A stretch of DNA of 64,000 bases from NCBI RefSeq assembly GCF_030817415.1, contig NZ_JAUSZI010000002.1:8680001-8744000 (forward strand). Reading direction: 5' to 3'. This document shows positions 50,782 through 59,038 of this stretch, one piece after another. The notes beneath the pieces were generated by a model. It ran no database searches. It had not been told where the DNA came from and saw only the letters and a list, made by a program, of their open reading frames with translations. The position numbers and the translations under genes are program-made. This stretch comes from Streptomyces umbrinus (GTDB lineage: Bacteria; Actinomycetota; Actinomycetes; Streptomycetales; Streptomycetaceae). The first letter of the stretch is position 1. Each line of letters opens with the position of its first letter.

Positions 50782-51261
50782 TCAGGTCAGCGCCAGTACG
50801 TACGAGATCGACGCGGCGGCCGACGCGACCGTGCGGACGTGGTTCCACATCGACCACTCGCTCACATACGTGGGCCAGTACGCGACGGCCTCCGACGTAC
50901 CGGCCTCCATCGTGGCCAGCTTGTTGTTGCGCGGGACGTTCGCCGCGATGGTGACCCCGAAACAGCCGAACAGATACAGCGCGCTGCCCAGCAGCATCTC
51001 CACCGTGCCCTCGTCGGGCCACAGCACGAAGGTGACCACCGCGAGCACGGCGCACATCACCGCCGAACCGATGAACACGAACATGAACGCCGGCATCAGC
51101 GCGGTCACGTTGATCGCCTGCATGGCGGCGACTCCCTGCGCCGGCGGCAGCGCGGCGAGCCCCTTCATCACGAACGTCGAGAACCCACAGAAGACACCGG
51201 CCACCAGCCCGGTGCCGAGCACCCCCACCACGGTGATGACGAAGTACGGTCCCTCGATCAT
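50782..51261 (-). CDS. DUF1772 (anthrone-oxygenase-like) membrane protein
   Basis: A 159-residue protein with four hydrophobic helices (YFVITVVGVLGTGLVAGVFC, FMFVFIGSAVMCAVLAVVTF and others) and the family's NVPRNNKLA loop and the W near the C-terminus (WSMWNHVRT). DUF1772 proteins include a few cofactor-free anthrone oxygenases from polyketide clusters; most are uncharacterised. GGGAG precedes ATG 51261. Confidence 0.85.
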   Translation of the reverse strand: MIEGPYFVITVVGVLGTGLVAGVFCGFSTFVMKGLAALPPAQGVAAMQAINVTALMPAFMFVFIGSAVMCAVLAVVTFVLWPDEGTVEMLLGSALYLFGCFGVTIAANVPRNNKLATMEAGTSEAVAYWPTYVSEWSMWNHVRTVASAAASISYVLALT

Positions 51262-51572
51262 GGCAACTCCCGCGTAAGTAAACCCTTGGGCAACAACTCG
51301 CGCACCGCTCCCAGAACCGCCGGTCCGGACGACCCCGAACCCCAAGATCCTGCCCGGCACTCCCTGTCACCACAAGTGAAATGCCGTACGGGAAGGGTGA
51401 CCATGGCCGAGGGGCTCGGGGGCATGTTCGGTCGTCTCGGGCGGGGTCCGGGGCAGGGTCCGGGGTGGCCCCGGAGGTGGGGGCGGCCGGAGAGGCAGGG
51501 TGTGGTCGAGGGCTGTTCGGGTGAGGGGCTGGGGGTGGGGTGGCAGCCGCTCGGCAGTCGGCTGCTGCTTGC
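51262..51572. other. Gap without a supported gene
   Basis: 311 bases. Open frames on both strands translate to Gly/Arg/Pro-rich sequence and are unlikely to be coding. Several GGGGTCCGGGG-type short repeats lie near 51430-51480. Confidence 0.5.
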
Positions 51573-52274
51573 TCACGCCCGTGGTGCCCCGCCCGTGCCC
51601 GCGCGCCACCCCGCGAGCGTCGTCTCGACCGTGGGCGCGATCCGGCGTCGGGCCTCATGCCGCGGAACGCCGCTCATCAGCAGCTGGTCGTACGGGGTGT
51701 CCGTGTGCCGGACCGCGGCGCGCACCGCCGACGTCACCGCACCCTCGGACAAGGCCCGCCCGGCGGCACTGCGGCCCACCCGCCCGCTGCCCCGTACCGA
51801 GGCGTGCCCGGCGATCGCGCAGGCCCGATCGTCCGGACAGCCGGGAAAGAGCCGCCGGATCTCCTTGGCGAACGCGTCCGTGAACCGCAGATCCTCCGCG
51901 GCCCGCCGCCGCGCGTCCCGGGCCCGGCGCCGCCGCCGCGCCTCCGCGTCCGCGAGACAGCGCTCCTCGGCCCGCGCGAGCGCCGCCTCCTCGACGAGCA
52001 CACCCTGCCGCTCGTACCGGCCCCGCCGCCGGTTGAACCGTACGACCACCGCCGACAGCGTGCTCCCCTCCCGCGACCTCCGCGTCAACGCCGTGTCACC
52101 GCGCGGCAGAAACACCAGGTGCCCGAGGTCGGCGCAGTCGAGACACCGAGGCGTCCCCTCCTCCAGCACCAGCAAGGAGAGCGGCCCGCCCCGGCACTCG
52201 GCACAGTGCCGCCGCTTGACCGGCTGGACGACGAGAAGTCCGGTGCGGGTCGGGGGAGTTGTCGTGGTCGTCAT
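51573..52274 (-). CDS. DUF2293 protein
   Basis: A 233-residue protein. An N-terminal zinc-finger-like part (HCAECRGGPLSLLVLEEGTP, RCLDCADLGHLVFLPRGDTA) with CxxC pairs is followed by a long Arg-rich helix, then the DUF2293 C-terminus (SGRVGRSAAGRALSEGAVTS, AVRAAVRHTDTPYDQLLMSG). It probably binds nucleic acid; function is unknown. ATG 52274. Confidence 0.87.
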   Translation of the reverse strand: MTTTTTPPTRTGLLVVQPVKRRHCAECRGGPLSLLVLEEGTPRCLDCADLGHLVFLPRGDTALTRRSREGSTLSAVVVRFNRRRGRYERQGVLVEEAALARAEERCLADAEARRRRRARDARRRAAEDLRFTDAFAKEIRRLFPGCPDDRACAIAGHASVRGSGRVGRSAAGRALSEGAVTSAVRAAVRHTDTPYDQLLMSGVPRHEARRRIAPTVETTLAGWRAGTGGAPRA

Positions 52275-52331
52275 GGGTGTGTCATTCCCGCCCGGCGAGG
52301 CGGCCCGTCCGGTTCACGCCGAGAATCCGGT

Positions 52332-52727
52332 TCACGCCGAGAAGCCGACGATCCGTTCGGGTACGACACGGACGATCACGCGGACCTCGTCGTCCTTCTC
52401 CGAGGGCGGGTCGATCCCGAGGTACTTGTGCGAGAGCTCGTGCGGGAGGCGCTTGCCCTCGTCGGGGAGGATCTCGGCGGTGCCGCGGATCTCGACCGAG
52501 GTGTAGGGGTTGGCGAGGTCGTAGACCGAGACGCTGATCCGGGGGTCGCGCCGGAGGTTACGGATCTTCTGCCGACCGTCGGTGGAGGAGAAGAGGACGG
52601 TGTCCCCCTCACGTTTGAACCAGACCACCGAGTTCTGGGGAGCACCCCCGGGACCGAGAGTGGCGACGCTGGCGAAGTTCTTGCCGTCGAGGAGCGCACG
52701 GACCGAGTCGTCGAAGGAGATCGTCAT
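52332..52727 (-). CDS. PPOX-class F420-dependent oxidoreductase
   Basis: A 131-residue split-barrel protein: GKNFASVATLGPGGAPQNSV, VVWFKREGDTVLFSSTDGRQ and KIRNLRRDPRISVSVYDLAN fit the pyridoxamine-oxidase-like fold that binds F420 or FMN. The next part is SVEIRGTAEILPDEG. It would reduce or oxidise small molecules. A palindrome overlapping its -10 region (52742-52759) implies repressor control. Confidence 0.9.
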   Translation of the reverse strand: MTISFDDSVRALLDGKNFASVATLGPGGAPQNSVVWFKREGDTVLFSSTDGRQKIRNLRRDPRISVSVYDLANPYTSVEIRGTAEILPDEGKRLPHELSHKYLGIDPPSEKDDEVRVIVRVVPERIVGFSA

Positions 52728-52741
52728 GCTGCCAGAGTAAC

Positions 52742-52759
52742 TATATGCGCGTGCATATA
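52742..52759. promoter_or_regulatory. Palindromic operator over the PPOX promoter
   Basis: TATATGC-GCGT-GCATATA, a perfect 7-bp inverted repeat in a very AT-rich patch for this genome. Read on the minus strand, TATAGT (-10 consensus) follows the palindrome and ends about 10 bases before the PPOX ATG. Confidence 0.65.
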
Positions 52760-52805
52760 AAAGTCCTTTCGGGTGAGAATCGCGAGATCGAAGCCCGGCC
52801 TCGGG

Positions 52806-53447
52806 TCAGCCGTTCCACGCCGGGTGGCGTGGGTCGTCCGCGCGTACCAGGACGTCGGCCGCGTCGCCCGGCGCCGTCTCGCTCTCGTAGCGCTCGTACG
52901 CGGGAAGCGTCCAGTGCTCGCCCTCGGGGGTACGCCGTCGAAGCGCGGCCGGTGAGAGGCGTACGTGGACGGTGAGGTCGAACGGGAACCAGTGATGCAG
53001 CAGCAGTGGACCGTGTATCAACAGCACCGCACCGGGCGGTAGTTGGACGTACGGGCTGCGGGTTGCCCGGTCGGTGGCCGGGTCCCAGAGGTCGGGCAGT
53101 ACACGGCCGTCGCCGCCGGCTTCCAGCGGACCGAAGACCTCGCGCCACAGGGCACCGGTGTCGAACCAGCCGTCGTAGTACGCCTCGACGTCCTGATGGC
53201 CGTACTCGAACCGGAGCGAGGCGGGCCGCAGGAAGTCCTCCGTGCCGACGACGAGTGCGGACCGGCCCCGCAGGCGCAGGGCCTCGGCGACGAGTTCGGC
53301 GAGATCACCGGGCCGGGCGGCCGGAGCCCCGTCGAAGGCGATGCGCGGCCAGGGGCTGCCGTCGGCCGGCTTCAGATCGAGCAGCCGCTCGGCGAGGAGG
53401 TCGCCGAGCCGTTCCCAGGTGATCGCTTCGAGTCGCACCCGTCCCAT
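52806..53447 (-). CDS. Uridine-kinase-like protein with a degenerate P-loop
   Basis: A 213-residue protein. It resembles the actinobacterial uridine kinase-like group: SLRFEYGHQDVEAYYDGWFD, FGPLEAG, WDPATDRATRSPY and LLIHGPLLLHHWFPFDLTVH. The nucleotide-binding loop is changed: after RIAFDGAPAA it reads RPGDLAE with no GKS/T. Kinase activity is therefore doubtful, although I recall relatives with similar loops. ATG 53447. Confidence 0.75.
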   Translation of the reverse strand: MGRVRLEAITWERLGDLLAERLLDLKPADGSPWPRIAFDGAPAARPGDLAELVAEALRLRGRSALVVGTEDFLRPASLRFEYGHQDVEAYYDGWFDTGALWREVFGPLEAGGDGRVLPDLWDPATDRATRSPYVQLPPGAVLLIHGPLLLHHWFPFDLTVHVRLSPAALRRRTPEGEHWTLPAYERYESETAPGDAADVLVRADDPRHPAWNG

Positions 53448-53539
53448 GATGCCGCGCGGGTGAACGGGTGTGGACGGGCGGTCTGGGCGGACGAATGAAT
53501 GGGGGAACCCGGGTGGACGATGGAAAGGGGAGAGCCCGG

Positions 53540-53660
53540 GCGGACGGATGGGCGAGGAGAGACCGGCAGGACAGGTGGGCGGGAGAGGTCGGCCGGGCGG
53601 GTGGGCGAGGAGAGACCGGCCGGACGGGTGGGCGGGGAGTGGTGGGGCGGGCCGGGATGT
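53540..53660. repeat. G-rich minisatellite, period about 26-28 bp
   Basis: About four degenerate copies of a unit like GTGGGCGAGGAGAGACCGGC followed by CGGAC, strongly G-rich on the plus strand, between the uridine-kinase-like start and the CBS gene. The rest of the 53448-53779 gap is also G-rich and holds no supported gene. Confidence 0.8.
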
Positions 53661-53779
53661 CAGGCCGAAGCGGCGAACTTCCGGGTGCGTATCTCCCCGT
53701 ACCGGGCGAGAATGTAGGGCGCCGGGACTAGCGGTGCCTCCCCGCGCCGCGCCGGCCGTCCGGCACCGGGAGGTACTAC

Positions 53780-54208
53780 ATGACCACCGCCGGAGACATC
53801 ATGCACCGCGGCGCCCAGTGGATCCCCGCTCACGAGACGCTGGACCGTGCCGCCCAGCTGATGCGTGAGCTCAACGTGGGCGCGCTGCCCATCAGTGACG
53901 AGAACGAACGGCTCTGCGGCATCCTCACCGACCGGGACATCGTGGTCGGCTGCGTGGCCATGGGCCACGACCCGGCACGCATCACCGCGGGGGAGATGGC
54001 CAAGGGCACACCGCGCTGGATCGACTCGAGCGCCGACGTGAGCGACGTACTGGGTGAGATGCAGGGGCACCAGATCCGCCGCCTTCCTGTGATCGAGAAC
54101 AAGCGCCTGGTCGGGATGATCAGCGAGGCCGACCTGGCCGCGCATCTGACGGACGAGCAACTCGCGGGCTGGGCCGAGAGCGTCTACGCGAAGAGCGCGG
54201 CACGCTGA
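53780..54208 (+). CDS. CBS-domain protein
   Basis: A 142-residue protein made of two CBS domains: residues about 8-60 (LDRAAQLMRELNVGALPISD, ILTDRDIVV) and 78-130 (VSDVLGEMQGHQIRRLPVIE, RLVGMISEADLAAHLTD). Pairs of CBS domains bind adenine nucleotides and regulate partners. ATG 53780 follows GGGAGG. A bidirectional hairpin follows. Confidence 0.93.
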   Translation: MTTAGDIMHRGAQWIPAHETLDRAAQLMRELNVGALPISDENERLCGILTDRDIVVGCVAMGHDPARITAGEMAKGTPRWIDSSADVSDVLGEMQGHQIRRLPVIENKRLVGMISEADLAAHLTDEQLAGWAESVYAKSAAR

Positions 54209-54240
54209 CCCCGACGTCCCCACGGCACGACCGGGACACG

Positions 54241-54271
54241 CGCTCGTCCGGCCACGCGCGCCGGACGAGCG
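54241..54271. terminator. Bidirectional hairpin between CBS and corA genes
   Basis: CGCTCGTCCGG pairs perfectly with CCGGACGAGCG (54241-54251, 54261-54271), with a 9-base loop. It lies between the two convergent stop codons. Confidence 0.85.
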
Positions 54272-54274
54272 GTG

Positions 54275-55402
54275 TCACAGCCAGCCGTTGCGCTTGAACC
54301 CCCGGTAGAGCGTGGAGCACGCGACGGCGATGATGCCGACGGCCAGGCCGTAGCCGAACTTCCAGTGCAGCTCCGGCATGTAGTCGAAGTTCATGCCGTA
54401 GACCCCGCAGACCATGGTCGGCACGGCGATAAGCGCCGCCCAGGCCGTGATCTTCCGCATGTCCTCGTTCTGCGCGACGCTGACCTGCGCGAGATGCGCC
54501 TGCAGAATCGAGTTGAGCAGTTCGTCGAACGCGGCTATCTGCTCGGCGGCCCGCAGCTGGTGGTCGGAGACGTCGCGGAAGTACGCCTGTATCTCCGGGT
54601 CGATCACCCGGATCGGCCGGGTGGCGAGATCCATGATGGGGCGGCCCAGCGGGACCACCGCCCGCTTCAGCTCAAGGAGTTCACGCTTGAGCTGGTAGAT
54701 GCGCCCGGGGTCCGCCCGCGCGCCGTTCGCGGCGAACACATCCGTCTCGACCTGGTCGATGTCCTCCTGCACCGAGTCCGTGACGTTCAGATAGTCGTCC
54801 ACCACATGGTCCGCGATCGCGTGCAGCACCGCGGCCGGGCCCTTGGCGAGCTGCTCGGGGCGGGCCTCCAGCTCCTCGCGCAGCGGACCCAGCGAACCGT
54901 GCCTGCCGTGCCGCACGGTGACCACGAAGTCCTGGCCGACGAACACCATGATCTCGCCGGTGTTCACCACCTCGCTGGTCGCGGTCAGTTCGGTGTGCTC
55001 GACGTAGCAGACCGTCTTGAACACCGCGAACAGCGTGTCGCCGTACCGCTCCAGCTTCGGGCGCTGATGGGCGTCCACCGCGTCCTCGACCGCCAGCGGG
55101 TGGAGGTCGAACAGCTCGGCGATGCCCGCGAACTCCACTTCCGTCGGCTCGTGCAGTCCGAGCCAGACGAATCCGCCGTCGGCCTTGCGGATCCGCTGCA
55201 CCGTCTCGACCAGATCGCGGCCGGCCGGGACCCTCGCCCCCTCTTCGTACGCCACGCAGTTCACCACCGCGGTGCCCAGCGGAGACCGGGCGGGATGACT
55301 CAGATCGACACGGGCGCGCCGTCGTGTCAGCCGTGCCACCCTGCGCAGGCCGCCGACCTTGCTCAGGCCCGTGACCCTTCGCAGATTCCCTGCCATGGAC
55401 AT
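54275..55402 (-). CDS. corA: CorA family magnesium/cobalt transporter
   Basis: A 375-residue protein. The C-terminal membrane part has two helices (ITAWAALIAVPTMVCGVYGM and YGLAVGIIAVACSTLYRGF) joined by the pore signature YGMNFDYMPEL. The N-terminal domain is cytoplasmic, with the long helices typical of the funnel. It forms pentameric channels for Mg2+ and possibly Co2+. ATG 55402 has AGGAG upstream; the second ATG (55396) is also possible. Confidence 0.95.
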   Translation of the reverse strand: MSMAGNLRRVTGLSKVGGLRRVARLTRRRARVDLSHPARSPLGTAVVNCVAYEEGARVPAGRDLVETVQRIRKADGGFVWLGLHEPTEVEFAGIAELFDLHPLAVEDAVDAHQRPKLERYGDTLFAVFKTVCYVEHTELTATSEVVNTGEIMVFVGQDFVVTVRHGRHGSLGPLREELEARPEQLAKGPAAVLHAIADHVVDDYLNVTDSVQEDIDQVETDVFAANGARADPGRIYQLKRELLELKRAVVPLGRPIMDLATRPIRVIDPEIQAYFRDVSDHQLRAAEQIAAFDELLNSILQAHLAQVSVAQNEDMRKITAWAALIAVPTMVCGVYGMNFDYMPELHWKFGYGLAVGIIAVACSTLYRGFKRNGWL

Positions 55403-55637
55403 CTGGATCTCCTCGCGTGGATCTCCTCGCGCCGCACTCTGCGCCTTGCCGCGGCCAGTCTGCCAGGATGTTTTGACGGCCGGGTAAGCCTGTGGGAACG
55501 GAACATTCCGCTCCGGATTCACCACCTCGACCGGTACTGACGTGGCGTCGACGGCCGTCGGCGGGCCGAGCGCGACGCGCTTGACCTCGGGAGCGTCAAC
55601 CATCATGGACAAGCGGGACAACTGGGATGATCGACGC

Positions 55638-56432
55638 ATGACGCGAACCGACGGGTACCTCCTCGACAACCGGCAGACCGAGGCGGGGCAGCGTTTCGAC
55701 GCCCTCGCCGCTCTCTTCGACCCCACGACGTTCCGGCACATCGAACGGTTCGGCATCGGATCCGGCTGGCGCTGCTGGGAGGTCGGCGCGGGCGGCACGT
55801 CCGTGGTGTCCTGGCTCGCCAAGAAGGTCGGCCCCACCGGCAAGGTCGTCGCGACGGACATCGACACCTCCTGGGCCACCTCGGCCGTCCGCCCGCCGAT
55901 CGAGCTGCGCGTGCATGACGTGGGTGTGGACGAACCGCCGGGGGAGGGCTTCGACCTCGTGCACGCGCGGCTCGTCCTGGTCCATGTGGCGGACAGGGAG
56001 CGGGCGTTGCACTCGATGATCAGATCGCTGCGGCCCGGCGGCCGGCTCCTGGTCGAGGACGCCGACCCGGCGCTCCAGCCGCTGGCCTGCCCCGACGAGC
56101 GCGGCCCCGAACAGCAGTTGGCCAACCGGCTGCGCCACGGGTTCCGTGACCTGCTCACCGAACACGGCGCCGACCTCGCCTACGGGCGTCGGCTTCCGCG
56201 TCTGCTCCGCGAGGCCGGGCTGCGGCAGGTCGAGGCCGACGCGTACTTCCCGATCACCTCGCCGGCCTGCGGTGCGCTGGAGTCCGCGACGATCCGTCAG
56301 GTCCGCGACCGGCTCGTCGCTGCGGGCCTTGCCACGGACCAGGACATCGACCGGCACCTCGCGAACGTGGCCGCGGGCGGGATGGACCTGGCCACGGCGC
56401 CACTGATCTCGGCGTGGGGGCGCAAGGTGTAG
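55638..56432 (+). CDS. Class I SAM-dependent methyltransferase
   Basis: A 264-residue methyltransferase. CWEVGAGGTSVVSWLA is motif I, VVATDIDTSW motif II and EGFDLVHARLVLVHVADRER the post-motif part. RPGGRLLVEDADPALQPL precedes the variable C-terminal region. Substrate is unknown. ATG 55638 gives MTRTDGYLLDNRQ, which looks like the family start; ATG 55605 in frame is an alternative. Confidence 0.87.
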   Translation: MTRTDGYLLDNRQTEAGQRFDALAALFDPTTFRHIERFGIGSGWRCWEVGAGGTSVVSWLAKKVGPTGKVVATDIDTSWATSAVRPPIELRVHDVGVDEPPGEGFDLVHARLVLVHVADRERALHSMIRSLRPGGRLLVEDADPALQPLACPDERGPEQQLANRLRHGFRDLLTEHGADLAYGRRLPRLLREAGLRQVEADAYFPITSPACGALESATIRQVRDRLVAAGLATDQDIDRHLANVAAGGMDLATAPLISAWGRKV

Positions 56433-56580
56433 CAGGGCGTGGTGAGCGTGCAGTGCCCGGCGGGAGCCGAAAGGCTTGCGCCTCGCCGCTGCGGACCTCG
56501 GACGCTCACGCCTTCGTGGTCGGCCCGCGGTGGTCGGGGCGGCCCGCGTCGGTCCGGGTCGGGCCGCGGGCCCGGGAGGC

Positions 56581-57525
56581 CTACGTGTTCATCGCCGGCC
56601 TCCCGCCCACCTGTTCCACCGCCCGTGCCCCGGCCCGGCATCCCTCCGCGGCGGCTTCCTCCGGCCGGGTGCCCCCGATGAGCGCGGCCAGGAAGGCGCC
56701 GGTGAAGGCGTCCCCTGCACCCGTGGTGTCGACCGCTGTCGCGGGCACCGCCGGAACCCGGGCCCGGACCTCCCCCGACCGGGCGACCAGGGCTCCGGCC
56801 CCGCCCTGTTTGACGACCACCAGCGGGACGTGGCGGCTCAACTTGGCCGCCGCGTCCGCCGGATCGGGCAGACCGGTCAGCAGGCAGGCCTCGTCCCGGC
56901 TGGGCAGCAGGACGTCGATGCCCTCGGTGAGTGCGAGGAAGCGGGCCACCCCCAGCTCCGCGAGGAATCCCGCCGACGCGGGATCCACACTCACCGGCAC
57001 CCCACGCGCGCGTGCCGACTCCAGCGCCACGGCCACCAGCGCACGGCTCGGTTCGGAGAAGAACAGATAGCCCGACAGATGCAGCCGGGCGACACCGTCC
57101 AGCAGCGACTCGGACCAGTCGCCGGGGGCGAGCCGCATGGACGCGCCGCTGTTCGTGAGGAAGGTGCGCTCCGCCGAAGCGCCCGTGTCCACCAGACAGA
57201 TCACCGTCCCGGTCGGCGCCTCGGGGTCGATGACCAGGAGGGCGCGCACTCCCGAAGTGGCCAGCTCGCGCTCGTGCCACGCGGCGGAGTCCATGCCCAC
57301 CTTGCCGAGCAGCCGTACCTCCGTGCCGTCCCGGCGGGCCGCCCAGCACGCGACGTTGGCACCCGCGCCGCCCGGCACGGTCCGGACGACGGCGGCCGTG
57401 TCGGTGCCGGACGCGAGCGGCCCACGGTGCCGGGCGACGATGTCCGTGACGACGTCGCCGACGACCAGGAGAGCCCCGCCGGGAGCACTGCCGGGAGCCC
57501 CGCCGGGTCCGCTCGCCCCGCTCAC
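56581..57525 (-). CDS. PfkB-family kinase, probable pseudouridine kinase
   Basis: A 314-residue ribokinase-like kinase: GDVVTDIVARHRGPLASGTD, VPGGAGANVACWAARRDG near the N-terminus, and the ATP/anion-hole signature DTTGAGDAFTGAFLAAL near the C-terminus. The GTG start overlaps the TGA of psuG (GTGA, 57522-57525). Together they match the pseudouridine route: kinase makes pseudouridine 5'-phosphate and PsuG cleaves it. Substrate is inferred from this pairing. Confidence 0.9.
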   Translation of the reverse strand: MSGASGPGGAPGSAPGGALLVVGDVVTDIVARHRGPLASGTDTAAVVRTVPGGAGANVACWAARRDGTEVRLLGKVGMDSAAWHERELATSGVRALLVIDPEAPTGTVICLVDTGASAERTFLTNSGASMRLAPGDWSESLLDGVARLHLSGYLFFSEPSRALVAVALESARARGVPVSVDPASAGFLAELGVARFLALTEGIDVLLPSRDEACLLTGLPDPADAAAKLSRHVPLVVVKQGGAGALVARSGEVRARVPAVPATAVDTTGAGDAFTGAFLAALIGGTRPEEAAAEGCRAGARAVEQVGGRPAMNT

Positions 57526-58427
57526 GCGCCTGCCCAGGCCGTCGCGATCCGCCCCGCGAGCCGTACGTTGCCGCGTACCGCCGCCAGATTGGCGCTCAGT
57601 GACGCCCCTTCGGTGTGGCGCACCAGATAGCCGAGGAGGAACGGTGTCACCGCCTGGCCGCTCACGCCCTCCGCCTCGCACGCGTTCAGAGCGTCGGCGA
57701 GCACGCGCGCGTGGAGCTCGGGATCGAGCTGCTCCGCCTCCGGCACCGGGTTGGCGACGATCAGCGCCGACTCGGGCCCGTCGAGCGCGTCCTGCGCACG
57801 CATGACGGCCGCGACCTCGCCGGGCGACTCCAGGGTCCAGTCCACCGGGTGACCCGAGTCGGACAGATAGAAGCCGGGGAAGCGCGTTGTCCCGTATCCG
57901 GCGACCGCGACCCCCAGCGTCTCCAGCCGCTGCAGGGTCGCCGGCACATCCAGGATCGACTTCACCCCCGCGCACACCACCGTGATCCGGGTGCGGGCCA
58001 GGAGCCCCAGGTCGGCGGACTCGTCCTGCGTCACCGTCCACTCCCGGTGTACGCCGCCGAGCCCGCCCGTCGCGAACACCCGTACGCCCGCCTGTGCGGC
58101 CAGCAGCGCGGTCGCGGACACCGTGGTCGCCCCGCTGACTCCCGCGGCGACCGCGAGCGGCAGATCGCGATGCCCGAGCTTGCGGATGCCGTCCTCGTTG
58201 GCGACCCGCTCCAGCTGCTCCTTGTCGAGACCCACGTGGGGCTGCCCGTCGAGCACGGCGATCGTCGCGGGAACGGCACCCTCCTGGCGTACGACGTCCT
58301 CCAGTTCCAGTGCCACCTGGAGATTGCGCGGACGCGGCAGCCCGTGCGCGATGATCGTGGACTCCAGTGCCACCACGGGCCGCCCCGCGGCGAGCGCCTC
58401 CCGTACCTCTTCGGAAACCACCAGCAC
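57522..58427 (-). CDS. psuG: Pseudouridine-5'-phosphate glycosidase
   Basis: A 301-residue lyase that splits pseudouridine 5'-phosphate into uracil and ribose 5-phosphate. VVALESTIIAHGLPRPRNLQ, PATIAVLDGQPHVGLDKEQL, VFATGGLGGVHREWTVTQDE and CAGVKSILDVPATLQRLETL are the family blocks. GTG 58427 has AGGAGG seven bases upstream. It is coupled to the downstream kinase. Confidence 0.95.
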   Translation of the reverse strand: MLVVSEEVREALAAGRPVVALESTIIAHGLPRPRNLQVALELEDVVRQEGAVPATIAVLDGQPHVGLDKEQLERVANEDGIRKLGHRDLPLAVAAGVSGATTVSATALLAAQAGVRVFATGGLGGVHREWTVTQDESADLGLLARTRITVVCAGVKSILDVPATLQRLETLGVAVAGYGTTRFPGFYLSDSGHPVDWTLESPGEVAAVMRAQDALDGPESALIVANPVPEAEQLDPELHARVLADALNACEAEGVSGQAVTPFLLGYLVRHTEGASLSANLAAVRGNVRLAGRIATAWAGA

Positions 58428-58526
58428 GCGCGTGCCTCCTGTCTGTCGGTTCTCCCCTCATCCCTGGCGGGCGACGCGCCCGGCCAAACCCTTGCGACCA
58501 GCACAACGGGGCAGCAGCCTGAGGCC

Positions 58527-58955
58527 ATGACGGACAACTCGACACGTCTCGACCATGTCGTCCTCTGGGTACGCGACCCCGTGGCCTCGGCCGACTTCTA
58601 CGAGAAGGCGCTGGGCCTTGAGTCCATCAGGGTCACCGAGTTCGCCGCGGGGAAGGTGGCCTTCCCCTCCGTGCGCCTCAACGAGGAGACCATCTTCGAC
58701 CTCGCGCCCCTGACGATGGCCCCTCGCATGGACGTCGTCCCCGACGCGGCCGCCAGCGCGGGCCATCCGGTCAACCACGTCTGCCTGTCCCTCCCGGGCG
58801 AGGACTTCGACGCGCTCCGCGCCCGCCTGGAGGAGCGTGCCGTCCCCCTCTCGGACTTCACTCATGACGCGTACGGCGCCCGCGGAAAGGCCAAGCGGAG
58901 CTTCTACTTCCGGGACCCGGACGGGAACGTCTTCGAAGCGCGGCACTACGAGTAG
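58527..58955 (+). CDS. VOC (glyoxalase/dioxygenase-like) family protein
   Basis: A 142-residue protein of two beta-alpha-beta-beta-beta units: LDHVVLWVRDPVASADFYEK and VNHVCLSLPGEDFDALRARL, with FYFRDPDGNVFEARHYE at the end (metal-binding Glu). Reaction unknown. ATG 58527. A 32-bp palindrome terminates it with fdhA opposite. Confidence 0.9.
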   Translation: MTDNSTRLDHVVLWVRDPVASADFYEKALGLESIRVTEFAAGKVAFPSVRLNEETIFDLAPLTMAPRMDVVPDAAASAGHPVNHVCLSLPGEDFDALRARLEERAVPLSDFTHDAYGARGKAKRSFYFRDPDGNVFEARHYE

Positions 58956-58989
58956 CCCGCAGGACCAAGAGTGGCTCTCGGACTGGGGA

Positions 58990-59021
58990 AAGGGGTGTCC
59001 ACGCGCGCGTGGACACCCCTT
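58990..59021. terminator. Bidirectional terminator, 32-bp perfect palindrome
   Basis: A 32-bp perfect palindrome, AAGGGGTGTCCACGCG and its complement, between the convergent VOC and fdhA stops. Its centre holds ACGCGCGCGT, a 10-mer that recurs across the window. Confidence 0.88.
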
Positions 59022-59038
59022 CGGCCTTCCGGGCCCGC

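Noticed and set aside
51403..51570. Plus-strand frame starting MAEGLGGMFGRL
   Set aside because: Continues as Gly/Arg/Trp-rich chance sequence and overlaps the DUF2293 gene on the other strand.
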